Positions 23,660 to 32,736 of a stretch of 64,000 nt of DNA are shown here, piece by piece. Each line of letters begins with the position of its first letter. The first letter of the stretch is position 1. The position numbers were made by a program, and so were the translations under genes. The notes under the pieces were generated by a model. It made no database searches and had not been told where the DNA came from. It saw only the letters and a program-made list of their open reading frames with translations. The stretch is taken from the NCBI GenBank assembly GCA_035765195.1, contig DASTYC010000012.1, positions 124,001 through 188,000 of the forward strand, written 5' to 3'. The stretch comes from CALAED01 sp035765195 (lineage in GTDB: Bacteria > Actinomycetota > Actinomycetes > Streptosporangiales > Streptosporangiaceae).

Positions 23660-25369
23660 TCAGAAGGGTGGAGGCGGATCACGGGGGATGGGGTCGGGAA
23701 AGGATTGGATGATCAGCGGCGGATCGACGTGGTAGTGGCGGCCAAGCCGTGAGCTCCACTCGAAGTGGCCCGGCCGAGGCTGGGTGAGCGTCCAGCCGCC
23801 CTCGTGTTTGAGCCGGTGGTCGTGGCGGCAGAGGGAGCCGATGTTGCCGTCGCGAGTGGCACCCCCGTTGGCCCAGTCATGGGTGTGGTCGCCGTCGGTG
23901 CCGTGCGCGGGGGCCCGGCACTGGGGATGGACGCAGGTGCGGTCCCTGATCTCGGTGCTGCGCCGCAATGGCCGTCCGGGACTGCGACCGGCTTGGCGGG
24001 CGGGGGGCTGGTGGGACACTTGAGGATGGCCGCGTTCGAACCGGTCGGCCTGGCGTGCGAGGTCGGCGATGACCGTCGCCCAGTCGCCGGATCGGGCGGC
24101 GAGTCTGTACAGGTCGAGCAGCTTGACATGAAGTTCGACGACGCCGCCGCGGCAGGGTGACGCGGCACGAGGCGGGTAGCCGTGCGGGCGACAACGGGTG
24201 ATGCCCTCATGCAGCAGCCGGCCGGCCTCGTCGGTGATGGCGAATCGCCACTCGGCGGCAGTCTGCTCGCGCACGAGTCGGCGGGTCGCCTCGGCGTCGA
24301 CGAAACCCCAGCCGGCGATCTCGCCCGGATGCCGGTCGAAGCCGAGCAGCGTGGTGAGCTCGGCGCGGATCTCGACGCCGGCCCGCCGAGCGGATGTCGA
24401 GGGAGTCTCGGTGGCCGCGCGATCGGGCGTGCCATCGCGGTGCCCGTGCGGGCGTGGCTCACCTGCCGGATCGCCGGTGGGCCTGCCGTTTGGGTGGGAG
24501 TGCGGCCCGGGTGCCGTGACGTGCTCCTCGGCCGCGGCCAGCATGTGGACGATGATGTCCGCGTCTGTTCGGCCGGCATAGGTGCCGTCCAGCATGCCGA
24601 CGTACAGATCGGCCTTGATGTGGTCGAGCGGGCGAGTGTCGCCGGCGCGCTTGACCTTCTGGGCGAGTTCGCCGATGTGGGCGCACGCGGCGGCCACACG
24701 GTCGGTCGGAAGTTGGTAGCCGCACAGGTTGGCGGTGCCGTCGTCGTTGCGATAGCCGACCACCTTGCGGCCGCGGACCGCCTCGGCGTAGCGGCGGAGA
24801 ACCCACTCCGGGTCGATGGCGATCGCGAGTCTCTTGACGCGCTCGGCCAACTGCCCGGTGGTCAGGGTGGGCGCCTCGGGCAGCAACTGGGCGCAGATGT
24901 GGCGGGCCTGCCGATCGGTCAACCCGGTGGTCCACTCGGAAAAGACCCGTGCCTTGGGGGCGTCGATGGCCCCGGCGTCGATCGCGGCGAACACCTCGGG
25001 AAGGCGGTCGACCAGATCCCACGCCAGCGACAACTGGTTGCCCGCCGCCGACCGCGTCCACGCCAGGGCGCCGCGGATCTCGTCGGCGGAGAACTCATCG
25101 GGCGCGTCCATGCGCGGCAACTCATCGTCGGGGCCGATGCCGCACAGCGCGACCTCGACCATGGCCGCCATCAGCCGGGCCTGCTCGTGCGACGCCTGGC
25201 GATGCTGCGCCCGCATCACGGTGACGCAGTCGAGGCCGCCCAGCCGACGCGGATCGATGGCGGCCAGCACGGCGGCCAGCTCCGGCCCTGGCGGCATTTC
25301 CGCCAGGCCCGCTGGAATGGGCTGCCGTGTCTTTTTCATAAAGTCGAGGCTAACAACGGGCACCGACAT
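23660..25369 (-). CDS. DUF222 protein with C-terminal HNH endonuclease motif
   Basis: A 569-residue protein of the family known as 13E12-type repeats in mycobacteria. Residues about 40-330 form the helical DUF222 domain (ARVFSEWTTGLTDRQARHIC, VRGRKVVGYRNDDGTANLCG). The C-terminal HNH module has CVHPQC, DHTHDWANGGATRDGNIGSL and CRHDHRLKHEGG, with the metal-binding His and Cys in place. A His/Pro/Gly-rich insert sits near 24400-24530. ATG 25369 was chosen; ATG 25339 is the alternative, and neither has a strong ribosome-binding site. Such genes multiply in actinobacterial genomes and behave as selfish or defence-associated nucleases; which applies here is unknown. Confidence 0.9.
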   Translation of the reverse strand: MSVPVVSLDFMKKTRQPIPAGLAEMPPGPELAAVLAAIDPRRLGGLDCVTVMRAQHRQASHEQARLMAAMVEVALCGIGPDDELPRMDAPDEFSADEIRGALAWTRSAAGNQLSLAWDLVDRLPEVFAAIDAGAIDAPKARVFSEWTTGLTDRQARHICAQLLPEAPTLTTGQLAERVKRLAIAIDPEWVLRRYAEAVRGRKVVGYRNDDGTANLCGYQLPTDRVAAACAHIGELAQKVKRAGDTRPLDHIKADLYVGMLDGTYAGRTDADIIVHMLAAAEEHVTAPGPHSHPNGRPTGDPAGEPRPHGHRDGTPDRAATETPSTSARRAGVEIRAELTTLLGFDRHPGEIAGWGFVDAEATRRLVREQTAAEWRFAITDEAGRLLHEGITRCRPHGYPPRAASPCRGGVVELHVKLLDLYRLAARSGDWATVIADLARQADRFERGHPQVSHQPPARQAGRSPGRPLRRSTEIRDRTCVHPQCRAPAHGTDGDHTHDWANGGATRDGNIGSLCRHDHRLKHEGGWTLTQPRPGHFEWSSRLGRHYHVDPPLIIQSFPDPIPRDPPPPF

Positions 25370-25473
25370 TATTGCGCGGCGAGGATGCTGTCGATCAGAA
25401 AGGATTAAAGCTTCTGCGACACGATATTTCCCATTTCTGGCTTTTTGTTGAGTGAGCGGTTGTTGGCGCGTGG

Positions 25474-26271
25474 TTAACGGGCTATGCCGACGCCGGCCCA
25501 GAGCCAGAAGCGGTCGGACGCCCGGTCGATCGGGGGGCGCCACCGGTGGACCGCGACGAGACCGGGCTCCACGAGGTCGAAGCCGGCGAAGAACCGTTCG
25601 ACGTGGTCCCGCGTGCGCGGAACGATCACGGTGGGCTCAGGAGCCGAGGCGAGCACCCCGGCGAACCGGGCCATGCCCTCGGGGTCGGAATCTGCCGTGA
25701 GGTGCGAGATCGCCAGGACACTGCCGGGCACCATCGTCCGCCGGAGCCGGTCCATCACCGCGTACGCCTCGTCGTCGGGCAGGAAATGCAGCACTCCGAG
25801 CAGCAGCAGACCCAGCGGTCGATCGAAATCGATCAGACCGGTCACATCGGGGTGGTTCACGATCGCCTCGGGGCGCCGGAGGTCGGCCTGAACGACGACG
25901 GTCGATCCGCTGGAGGCGAGCAGTGCCTGGCCATGGACGCACACGATCGGGTCGTTGTCGACATAGACCACGCGGCACTTGGGGTCCGCCCCGATGGCGA
26001 TCTCGTGGGTGTTCTCCACCGTCGGCAGGCCCGAGCCGATATCGATGAACTGCTCGACCCCCGAGTCGACCGCGAATCGTACGGCTTGTTTGAGGAAGAC
26101 CCGATTGGCGCGCGCGCTGGCCACCGCACCCGGGATCGCGTCGATGAGTCTTTCGGCCATCTCGCGGTCGGCGGCGAAGTTGTCCTTGCCGCCGAGCCAG
26201 TAATCGTAGACCCGCGCCGGATGGGACCTGTCCATCCGAAAACCGTTGGACGACCCCTCGGCATCGACCAT
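25474..26271 (-). CDS. DUF574-type S-adenosylmethionine-dependent methyltransferase
   Basis: A 265-residue Methyltransf_19 (DUF574) protein. The signature N-terminus is SHPARVYDYWLGGKDNFAAD. The SAM-binding region is QFIDIGSGLPTVENTHEIA, with the acidic residue of YVDNDPIV following. The DFDRPLGLLLLGVLHFLPDD segment is also typical. Streptomyces genomes hold dozens of these, often next to Xre regulators; substrates are unknown. The ATG is at 26271, and the 104-base gap to the DUF222 gene is A+T-rich. Confidence 0.92.
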   Translation of the reverse strand: MVDAEGSSNGFRMDRSHPARVYDYWLGGKDNFAADREMAERLIDAIPGAVASARANRVFLKQAVRFAVDSGVEQFIDIGSGLPTVENTHEIAIGADPKCRVVYVDNDPIVCVHGQALLASSGSTVVVQADLRRPEAIVNHPDVTGLIDFDRPLGLLLLGVLHFLPDDEAYAVMDRLRRTMVPGSVLAISHLTADSDPEGMARFAGVLASAPEPTVIVPRTRDHVERFFAGFDLVEPGLVAVHRWRPPIDRASDRFWLWAGVGIAR

Positions 26272-26494
26272 GGATCATCCCCCGGGAGCACCGCGTGTGC
26301 GGCCGAACCGGCCATTGCGCGTGCAACTCTAGCGGTTCCGGCCTCGCTGCCCGCAGGCCCGCGAGGTGAGACCCGGGCCTGCGGGGCGAGGCGGGGTGCG
26401 GCGCCCGTCCCCCAGAACGCCGCAGCCCCACATTGCACGGAGCCCGGCGGTCAAGGGTTCAATGCGAGTGCGCACGACTTTTCCGGTGTGGCGA

Positions 26495-27007
26495 TCAGGC
26501 CAGGGTGTCGCAGAGGTTCTCCACGTCGGCCCGCAGGTGGGAGAAATCCCGTGTGTTGTCGGGCGCGATGGTGAGCCGGCCTCTGCCGTGCAAGATGTAC
26601 CAGCCGGCCGGGTAGGCCCGGTTGCCGATGAAGACCCTGACGCTGAAGCCGCCGTCGAAATACCAGACGGAACCGCCCGTGGCGAGGTTGTGGAGACGTC
26701 CATAGCCCGATACGTCCCGAACGGCGGATCTGCCGGTGGCGGTGTTGCTGAAACGGATCACGAGGGGACCACGGAACTCCTGAATCCTGGGTGAGCCGTC
26801 CGGGAAGGTCGCGTCGGTGCGAACCTCCTCCTCGTCCCGGACGATGTCGCCGTGCACCGTGAACGGGCACACCCCGGACGTGGTGAACGGCTGGGTGCGG
26901 AAGGGTACCCAGCCGGCGGCGTTGGCCGCCTGGGCGGCCGGGACGGCGAGGGTGGTCAGGGCCGCGGCGGCGCTCGCGAGCGACGCGATGATGGATACTC
27001 GGCGCAT
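26495..27007 (-). CDS. Secreted hypothetical protein
   Basis: A 170-residue exported protein. MRRVSIIASLASAAAALTTL-AVPAAQA is a Sec-type signal peptide, likely cleaved after AQA at about residue 28. The mature part has CPFTVHGDIVRDEEEVRTDA, IRFSNTATGRSAVRDVSGYG and WYILHGRGRLTIAPDNTRDF, which looks like an all-beta, barrel-like fold. Two Cys (TSGVCPF, VENLCDTLA) could form a disulphide. AAAGG precedes the ATG by six bases. It diverges from a winged-helix regulator that may control it. Function unknown. Confidence 0.8.
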   Translation of the reverse strand: MRRVSIIASLASAAAALTTLAVPAAQAANAAGWVPFRTQPFTTSGVCPFTVHGDIVRDEEEVRTDATFPDGSPRIQEFRGPLVIRFSNTATGRSAVRDVSGYGRLHNLATGGSVWYFDGGFSVRVFIGNRAYPAGWYILHGRGRLTIAPDNTRDFSHLRADVENLCDTLA

Positions 27008-27069
27008 TGGCTGCCTTTCGCAGAACGTTTCGCGCATAGTCCGCGGGTTCCGCGTCCGGCGGCCATGGT

Positions 27070-27104
27070 TTCGGCTCAGCCTGAATGGTTCGGCTCGGCC
27101 TGAA
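27070..27104. promoter_or_regulatory. Two copies of a 16-bp near-palindrome, candidate operator
   Basis: TTCGGCTCAGCCTGAA (27070-27085) and TTCGGCTCGGCCTGAA (27089-27104) differ by one base and start 19 bases apart. Each is an imperfect inverted repeat. They end 11 bases before the GTG of the winged-helix regulator and lie in the divergent promoter shared with the secreted-protein gene, so autoregulation is likely. Confidence 0.6.
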
Positions 27105-27115
27105 AGGTAGGCGGC

Positions 27116-28045
27116 GTGCTGCGGCTGCGTTTCACCCCCGGCGATCTGCTCCGCGTCCGCCTCGCCGCCCGGCCGGCGCCGCTGATCGAGTTGGGCATGG
27201 CGATCGCGACGCTGCGGCGCCGCGACGCCGTCTTCGCGCACTGGTCGCGCCGGACCCGGCTGCCCCGCGCGGCGCTCCCGCTCGTTGAGCTGATCCCGCC
27301 GACCGCCACCGGGCCGCTGTTCGTCGATCCCGTCAGCGATGGCCTCGAGGACGGCCTGGACATGGTCTTGTCGACCCCGCCGGAGTACGTCCGGGCCGAG
27401 CTGACGCGCACCTGCCGTGCCACCCCGCTGACCAAGGGGCTGGCCGCGCGCGACCGCGACGCCTGGCGAACCCTGGAGGACGCCCTGCGCACCGCGTACG
27501 GCGCCATCATCGACCGAGACCAGGAGCGGATGCGCGCGAGCTTCGCCGCCGACCTTTCCTGGCGACGGCTGCTGCTGTCGGAGCAGGGCGTCGGCGCCGC
27601 GCTGGCCGGCGTGCATCCGGCCGCGCGCTGGGCCGGCACCACACTGGAGATCGACGTCCCTCACGACGGCGAGCACGATGCCGCCGGCCGCGGCGTGACG
27701 CTCCTGCCGTCGGCGTTCTGGACGGGGCGGCCGATGGTGGGCACTCACTCGGACGGCTCGATGCTCGTGGTCTACCCGGCGCTCAACCCCGTACCACTGG
27801 TGGACGCCGAGGCCGGCGACGCGCTCGGCTCGCTCCTCGGCCGCAACCGCGCCGCGATCTTGGAGCTTCTGGTCGAGCACCGTACGACCAGTGAACTCGC
27901 GCGCAAGCTGGGTATCAGCGCGGCGTCGGCCTCGGCGCACGCCAAGACGCTTCGCGCGGCGGGTCTCGTCGCCACGCGGCGCGCGGGCAAGGCCGTCGTA
28001 CACGTGGCCACGCCGCTGGGAACCCGCCTGCTCATGCGGCGGTGA
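27116..28045 (+). CDS. ArsR-like winged-helix transcriptional regulator
   Basis: A 309-residue protein of the long actinobacterial ArsR-like class. The N-terminal about 220 residues (LRLRFTPGDLLRVRLAARPA, PLIELGMAIATLRRRDAVF) form a sensor-type domain. The C-terminus carries the winged helix (GRNRAAILELLVEHRTTSEL, ARKLGISAASASAHAKTLRA, AGLVATRRAGKAVVHV). GTG is used. It is divergent from the secreted-protein gene, with two operator-like repeats in between. The ligand is unknown; the ArsR metal-site Cys residues are absent. Confidence 0.85.
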   Translation: MLRLRFTPGDLLRVRLAARPAPLIELGMAIATLRRRDAVFAHWSRRTRLPRAALPLVELIPPTATGPLFVDPVSDGLEDGLDMVLSTPPEYVRAELTRTCRATPLTKGLAARDRDAWRTLEDALRTAYGAIIDRDQERMRASFAADLSWRRLLLSEQGVGAALAGVHPAARWAGTTLEIDVPHDGEHDAAGRGVTLLPSAFWTGRPMVGTHSDGSMLVVYPALNPVPLVDAEAGDALGSLLGRNRAAILELLVEHRTTSELARKLGISAASASAHAKTLRAAGLVATRRAGKAVVHVATPLGTRLLMRR

Positions 28046-28154
28046 ACGGCCCGGCGGTGCCACAGCATGGCCGGGCATCCTGGCCGCGCACACCTGGCGG
28101 GCCTTTGGGCGGGTCGGCGTGGTGCGTGGTGCGCGGATCGGGGAGGATCGGCGC

Positions 28155-29219
28155 ATGCTCGATGCGCTGCGGGGGTCGTGTCTGCGGGTCGGCGTGGTGT
28201 CCTGTCTGACGATGGCGCCGGCGCTGTCGGCGCTGTCGGCGCTGTCGGCGCTGCCGGTGCTGCCGGGCGCGCCGCGGGCGGCGGCCGCGGCGCGGGGGCA
28301 GGGGCCGGAGGCGCGGGTGGCGTGCACGGTCTCCGACCCGCGCATCACCGAGGCGAGCGGGCTCGCGGTCAGCCGCCGCCACCGCGGGATCGTCTACATC
28401 CACAACGACTCCGGCGACGGTCCGCGGATCTTCGCGGTCGGCCCTGACGGCCGTACCCGGGCGACGTTCACCGTCGCCGGCGCGGGCAACCGCGACTGGG
28501 AGGGCATGGCGCTGGGCCGCGACGGCGCGGGACGACCGGCGCTGTTCGTCGCCGACATCGGCGACAACCTCGGCGGGGAGTGGCCGTTCGTCACCGTCTA
28601 CCGGGTGCGCGAGCCGGCCCACCTGCGCAGCCAGACGTTGCGGGCCACGGCGTTCCGGCTCAAGTACCGCGACGGGCCGCGCAACGCCGAGTCGGTGCTC
28701 ATCGACCCGCGCACCAACCGGCTCTATGTCGCCAGCAAACGGGTGACCGGGGCCGCGCTCTACGCGGCACCCGCGCGGCTCTCGGCCGGCGGCGTCAACG
28801 TGCTCCGCAAGGTGGGCGGCGCGCCGCCCGTCGCGACCGACGCGGCGTTCGCGCCGGACGGCAGGACGTTCGTCATCCGCACCTATACGGACGCGCACGT
28901 CTACGCGATGAGCGGTGCGCGGCCCGGGCGGCGGCTGGACGTCGTGTCGCTGCCCGACCAGGATCAGGGCGAGTCGATCGCCTACGGCCTGGACGGGACA
29001 TCGCTGCTCGCCGGTTCCGAGGGGACCGACCAGCCGCTGTGGCGGGTGCCGCTCCCCGCCGCGGCCCTGCCCGCGCCGCGCGCCACGTCGTCGCGGTCGC
29101 CCGCCGCCGCTCCGCGCGAGCCGTCCGAGCGCCACGCGGGGCGCAACGCGCTCGGCTTGGGGCTTGTCGCCATCGCGGCGGTGGCCGCCGTGGTGGTCAT
29201 CCGACGGCGCCGCGCATGA
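28155..29219 (+). CDS. Secreted beta-propeller-like protein with C-terminal membrane anchor
   Basis: A 354-residue protein. The signal peptide contains the low-complexity run LSALSALSALPVLPG. The extracellular domain has repeated blades (RHRGIVYIHNDSGDGPRIFA, NRDWEGMALGRDG, NAESVLIDPRTNRLYVASK, QDQGESIAYGLDGTSLLAGS). The DWEGMA and ESIA motifs are typical of SdiA/esterase-like propellers. The C-terminus has a Pro/Ser-rich stalk, one span (ALGLGLVAIAAVAAVVVI) and RRRRA. GGAGG stands eight bases before the ATG. It may act as a surface-bound hydrolase or binding protein; function not established. Confidence 0.8.
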   Translation: MLDALRGSCLRVGVVSCLTMAPALSALSALSALPVLPGAPRAAAAARGQGPEARVACTVSDPRITEASGLAVSRRHRGIVYIHNDSGDGPRIFAVGPDGRTRATFTVAGAGNRDWEGMALGRDGAGRPALFVADIGDNLGGEWPFVTVYRVREPAHLRSQTLRATAFRLKYRDGPRNAESVLIDPRTNRLYVASKRVTGAALYAAPARLSAGGVNVLRKVGGAPPVATDAAFAPDGRTFVIRTYTDAHVYAMSGARPGRRLDVVSLPDQDQGESIAYGLDGTSLLAGSEGTDQPLWRVPLPAAALPAPRATSSRSPAAAPREPSERHAGRNALGLGLVAIAAVAAVVVIRRRRA

Positions 29220-29275
29220 ACGGGCCGCTCAAGAGCCCAGCGCAGTACGCCCGAAACATGCCAGGATCATCCGTT

Positions 29276-31426
29276 ATGAAGCATGAGCTCGTCGGAATCC
29301 GCCCGGTGACCGGGCGACTCCGACCGGTTGCCGGCGGCGCCCTCGCTCTCGCGTCGTTCGTCGTCGCGCTGCTTCCGGTTCGTCCGGCATGGCTGTGGGT
29401 GGGGCTCGTCGTCGCCGTCGCCGCCGCCCCGTGGGCGCTCGGCACCTTCGTCCGGCCCCGCCCCGCCCCGTACTGGCGGCTCAGCGCGGCGGGTCTGGAG
29501 CGGCTCGACGGCCGCGGCGGCGTGACCGCTCGCTACGAACACCGGCGCATCGAAGAGCTCGCCGTGACCTCGGAGGACGGAGTGCTCACCGTCTTCCACA
29601 AGTTCGGGCGGGTGGCCGTCGGCGAGCTCAATGAGATGGGCCTCGAACCGCTCCCGCTGTTCGTCACGGCCCGCCGCTTCGGCGTGCCGATCCATGTCCT
29701 CGACGCCGACGCCTCGACCTTCTCCGACGACGACGAGCCGGCGCCGGGCCGGGTGAGCGAGCGGCAGTTGCTCGAACAGGAGGCGAAGCTGCTGGCCGCG
29801 GCGCACGATCCCGCCGCGGACGCGACCGGCGCGAAGGCGGCGCTCGCCCAGTCGGCCGGATTCGTCGCGGCGGCGCCAGTCGGGAACGATCCATCCGGCC
29901 CGCCGGACGGGTCCGACGCCGATGCCGCCGGCGCCGCCCGCGCGGCTGAGACCGGCGCTGAGACGAGCGCTGAGACCGGCGCCGAGACGGGCGCCAAGCC
30001 CGGTGCCGAGACGAGGCCCGGGGCCGCGTCCGTGCGCCTCGAAGCGTCCTCGTTCCCGGCTCGCGGCCGGCTCGCGGCGCTCGGCGTGCTGGCCGCCCTG
30101 CTCGCGCTGACCATGATCACTCGGATCGCCGTGGACGGGGCCGGTGAGCCCGGCGGCGTCGACTCATCGTCGCGTCTGGCGGCGGGCGGCTGGGCGCTGT
30201 TCGGCGCGCTCGCGCTGATCGCGACCCGCCGCCGCCTGGCCCGTACCGCGCCGGTCCGCTGGGAGATCTCGGCCACCGAAGTCCGCGTCGAAAGCCAGCT
30301 GGGACGTCAGGAGGTCGCCGCGGCCGACGTCGCCGCGATCGTGCTCGGACCCGGCCTGACCGTCGACGGCTGGACCGGCGAGCCGCGGGCCACGCCGCTG
30401 GCGGCGCTGGTCTTCGGCTACCGGCAGGAACTGCTCGCCAGGCTGCCGGCGGGCAGGCTCGACCCGTTCCAGCTCGCCCACGCCCTCGACGAGCACGGCT
30501 ACCACGTCGTGACTACCCCCGGCGCGCGGGCGCTCAAGCCGTCCGAATACGGGCTCGACGGACTGCCCGACGTCTTCGCGCAGGTGCCCGGCGGGCGCCT
30601 GGTCGTGCACGAGCGCGGGCTCGGCTGGGCCGATGCGGCCGGCGAGGTCGTGCTGCGGATGCCGGGGGAGCGGATCGGCGGCATCGAGCTGCTCACCATC
30701 GGCGGGCACGCGTGGCTGCGGGTCTACGACGCCGAAGGCGAGGAGTTCTTCGCCGCGCCGCTGTCGGTGCTGCGCATCGCCCGTACGGAGCTGCGCGACT
30801 CGGCCCGCAGGGCCGGCCTGTCCGTCACCGACGCGGAGTACGACGCCTACCTCAACGCCGCCTTCCACGGCACCGTGTCCGCGTTCGCGACGGCCACCGA
30901 GCCCGACCGCGGCAGCGTCCCCGAGGTGATCGACATCCCGGTGCACGAGCCCGGGGTGCTGATCGACGCGACCTGGCGATCCCGGGTGTGGGCGGCCGCC
31001 GCGACCGTGGTGCTCTGCGAGGTCGTCTCCGTGCTCGGCGCGCTGTGGCTGGCCGCCGAGCTCGGCGGGTTCGGTCTCGCGCTGAGCTGGGCGGCGCCCG
31101 GAGGGCTGCTGCTCGGCCTCGGCGCGTCGTGGCTGTACGACCGGAACCGCTCGCGGTTGCGGATCTCCGCCGCCGGGATCACCTCGATCACCAGACGCGA
31201 CCGGGTCGAATGGAACCTCCTGCACGAGACGATCGGCGGGGTGGGCATCGACGACTCCGAGCAGGGGATGCCGCGGCTGGTCATCTGGAGCCCGGCGGGC
31301 AGGGTGCTGCGCCGTGTGTCGATCTCCACCGACCTCGGGGCGCTGCGCCGCGCCTGCGAACGGTACGGCATGCCCTGGGGCCCGCCGGCGACCGGCGCGC
31401 CCAAGCCGCCCCCGCCGGAGCTGTGA
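29276..31426 (+). CDS. Large hypothetical membrane protein
   Basis: A 716-residue protein of unknown function. It has hydrophobic pairs at the N-terminus (ALALASFVVALLPV, WLWVGLVVAVAAAPWALG), in the middle (LAALGVLAALLALTMIT, AAGGWALFGALALIA) and near the C-terminus (VWAAAATVVLCEVVSVLGAL, GLALSWAAPGGLLLGLGASW). PH-like cytoplasmic segments lie between (YWRLSAAGLERLDGRGGVTA, WEISATEVRVESQL, RISAAGITSITRRDRVEW); the three similar units suggest an internal triplication. An AETGAETSAETGAETGAK repeat is encoded near 29945-30015. ATG 29276 follows AGGA; ATG 29216, overlapping the previous stop, is possible. Confidence 0.75.
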   Translation: MKHELVGIRPVTGRLRPVAGGALALASFVVALLPVRPAWLWVGLVVAVAAAPWALGTFVRPRPAPYWRLSAAGLERLDGRGGVTARYEHRRIEELAVTSEDGVLTVFHKFGRVAVGELNEMGLEPLPLFVTARRFGVPIHVLDADASTFSDDDEPAPGRVSERQLLEQEAKLLAAAHDPAADATGAKAALAQSAGFVAAAPVGNDPSGPPDGSDADAAGAARAAETGAETSAETGAETGAKPGAETRPGAASVRLEASSFPARGRLAALGVLAALLALTMITRIAVDGAGEPGGVDSSSRLAAGGWALFGALALIATRRRLARTAPVRWEISATEVRVESQLGRQEVAAADVAAIVLGPGLTVDGWTGEPRATPLAALVFGYRQELLARLPAGRLDPFQLAHALDEHGYHVVTTPGARALKPSEYGLDGLPDVFAQVPGGRLVVHERGLGWADAAGEVVLRMPGERIGGIELLTIGGHAWLRVYDAEGEEFFAAPLSVLRIARTELRDSARRAGLSVTDAEYDAYLNAAFHGTVSAFATATEPDRGSVPEVIDIPVHEPGVLIDATWRSRVWAAAATVVLCEVVSVLGALWLAAELGGFGLALSWAAPGGLLLGLGASWLYDRNRSRLRISAAGITSITRRDRVEWNLLHETIGGVGIDDSEQGMPRLVIWSPAGRVLRRVSISTDLGALRRACERYGMPWGPPATGAPKPPPPEL

Positions 31427-31454
31427 CCGGCTCCGGAGCTATGACCGCGGAGGT

Positions 31455-32570
31455 CTACGCCAGCGCCTCGACGACGTAATCGACGCACGCGGTGAGGGCC
31501 TCGACGTCGGCGGGGTCGACGGCGGGGTACATGCCGATGCGCAACTGGTTGCGGCCCAGCTTGCGGTACGGCTCGGTGTCGACGATGCCGTTGGCCCGCA
31601 GCGTCGCGGCGAGCTTCGCGGCGTCGACGCCGGCGGCGAAGTCGATCGTGCCGACGACCGGCGAGCGCTGCGCCGGGTCGGACACGAACGGCGTCGCGTA
31701 CGGCGACTTGTCGGCCCACGTGTAGAGCCGCTGCGCGGAGTCGGCGGTACGCGCCGTGGTCCAGGCGAGCCCGCCCTGCTCCAGCATCCATTCGATCTGG
31801 TCGGCGAACAGCAGCAGCGTGGCCACCGCCGGGGTGTTGTACGTCTGGTCCTTGCGCGAGTTGTCGACGACCGTCTGCAGGTCGAAGAACTCCGGCACGT
31901 ACCGTCCGGAGGAGGCGATCTCGTCGATGCGCGCCAGCGCGGCGGGGGAGACCACGGCCGCCCACAGCCCGCCGTCGGCGGCGAAGCACTTTTGCGGCGC
32001 GAAGTAGTAGACGTCGGCCTCGCGCACGTCGACCGGCAGGCCGCCCGCGGCCGACGTCGCGTCGACCAGCACGAGCGAGTCGCCGGTGGCCACCCGTTCG
32101 ATGGGCATGGCCACGCCGGTCGAGGTCTCGTTGTGCGTCAGCGCGTAGACGTCGACGCCGTCCTCGGCCACCGGCCGCGGGTGCGAACCCGGGTCGCTCG
32201 TGATGACCGACGGCTCGGCCAGCCACGGCGCGCGCTGGATGACCTTGGCGAACTTGCCGGAGAACTCGCCGAACGACAGGTGCTGCGACTTGTCTCGCAC
32301 CAGCCCGTAGGCGGCGATGTTCCAGAACGCCGTCGTTCCCCCGTTGCCGAGCAGCACCTCGTACCCGTCGGGCGGCGAGAACAGCTGCGTCAGACCGGAT
32401 CGTACGCGGGCGACCAGCGACTTGACCGGGCGCTGGCGATGCGAGGTGCCCATGTAGGTGGCACCGGACTCGGCGAGCGCGGCGAGCTGCGCCGGCCGCA
32501 CCTTGGACGGGCCGCTGCCGAAACGGCCGTCGGCGGGTTTGATCTGCTGCGGAATGACGATGTCGGTCAC
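31455..32570 (-). CDS. serC: Phosphoserine transaminase
   Basis: A 371-residue class-V PLP aminotransferase. It converts 3-phosphohydroxypyruvate and glutamate to phosphoserine and 2-oxoglutarate in serine biosynthesis. The Schiff-base lysine is Lys194 in FAPQKCFAADGG. GSGPSKVRPAQL at the N-terminus and HRQRPVKSL are characteristic of the actinobacterial SerC subgroup, as is the length. GTG 32570 starts the gene. It converges with the large membrane protein gene, with 28 bases between, and diverges from the binding-protein fusion. No regulatory element is obvious. Confidence 0.95.
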   Translation of the reverse strand: MTDIVIPQQIKPADGRFGSGPSKVRPAQLAALAESGATYMGTSHRQRPVKSLVARVRSGLTQLFSPPDGYEVLLGNGGTTAFWNIAAYGLVRDKSQHLSFGEFSGKFAKVIQRAPWLAEPSVITSDPGSHPRPVAEDGVDVYALTHNETSTGVAMPIERVATGDSLVLVDATSAAGGLPVDVREADVYYFAPQKCFAADGGLWAAVVSPAALARIDEIASSGRYVPEFFDLQTVVDNSRKDQTYNTPAVATLLLFADQIEWMLEQGGLAWTTARTADSAQRLYTWADKSPYATPFVSDPAQRSPVVGTIDFAAGVDAAKLAATLRANGIVDTEPYRKLGRNQLRIGMYPAVDPADVEALTACVDYVVEALA

Positions 32571-32736
32571 GTCGCCGAGCGTACTTGACCCGATGAGACG
32601 ATCATTTCGCGGCCCGCTTCCCGCGCCGACAGCCAGGGCATAAGTCAGGAAATTTCATGCAGTAGGCCATTCTTGTGGTCGATTTCCACTGTCAATGCGT
32701 CTAACCATCGTGACGGTTGGCGAAGGGAGGCGCCGG

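Noticed and set aside
23190..25369. A working type I restriction-modification system
   Set aside because: Only a frameshifted HsdR tail remains, with no hsdM or hsdS. The neighbouring HNH protein is a DUF222 family member, not a restriction subunit.
20300..25400. Prophage or integrative element
   Set aside because: No integrase, relaxase, structural phage genes or recognisable att direct repeats. Only gene fragments and a regulator pair are seen.
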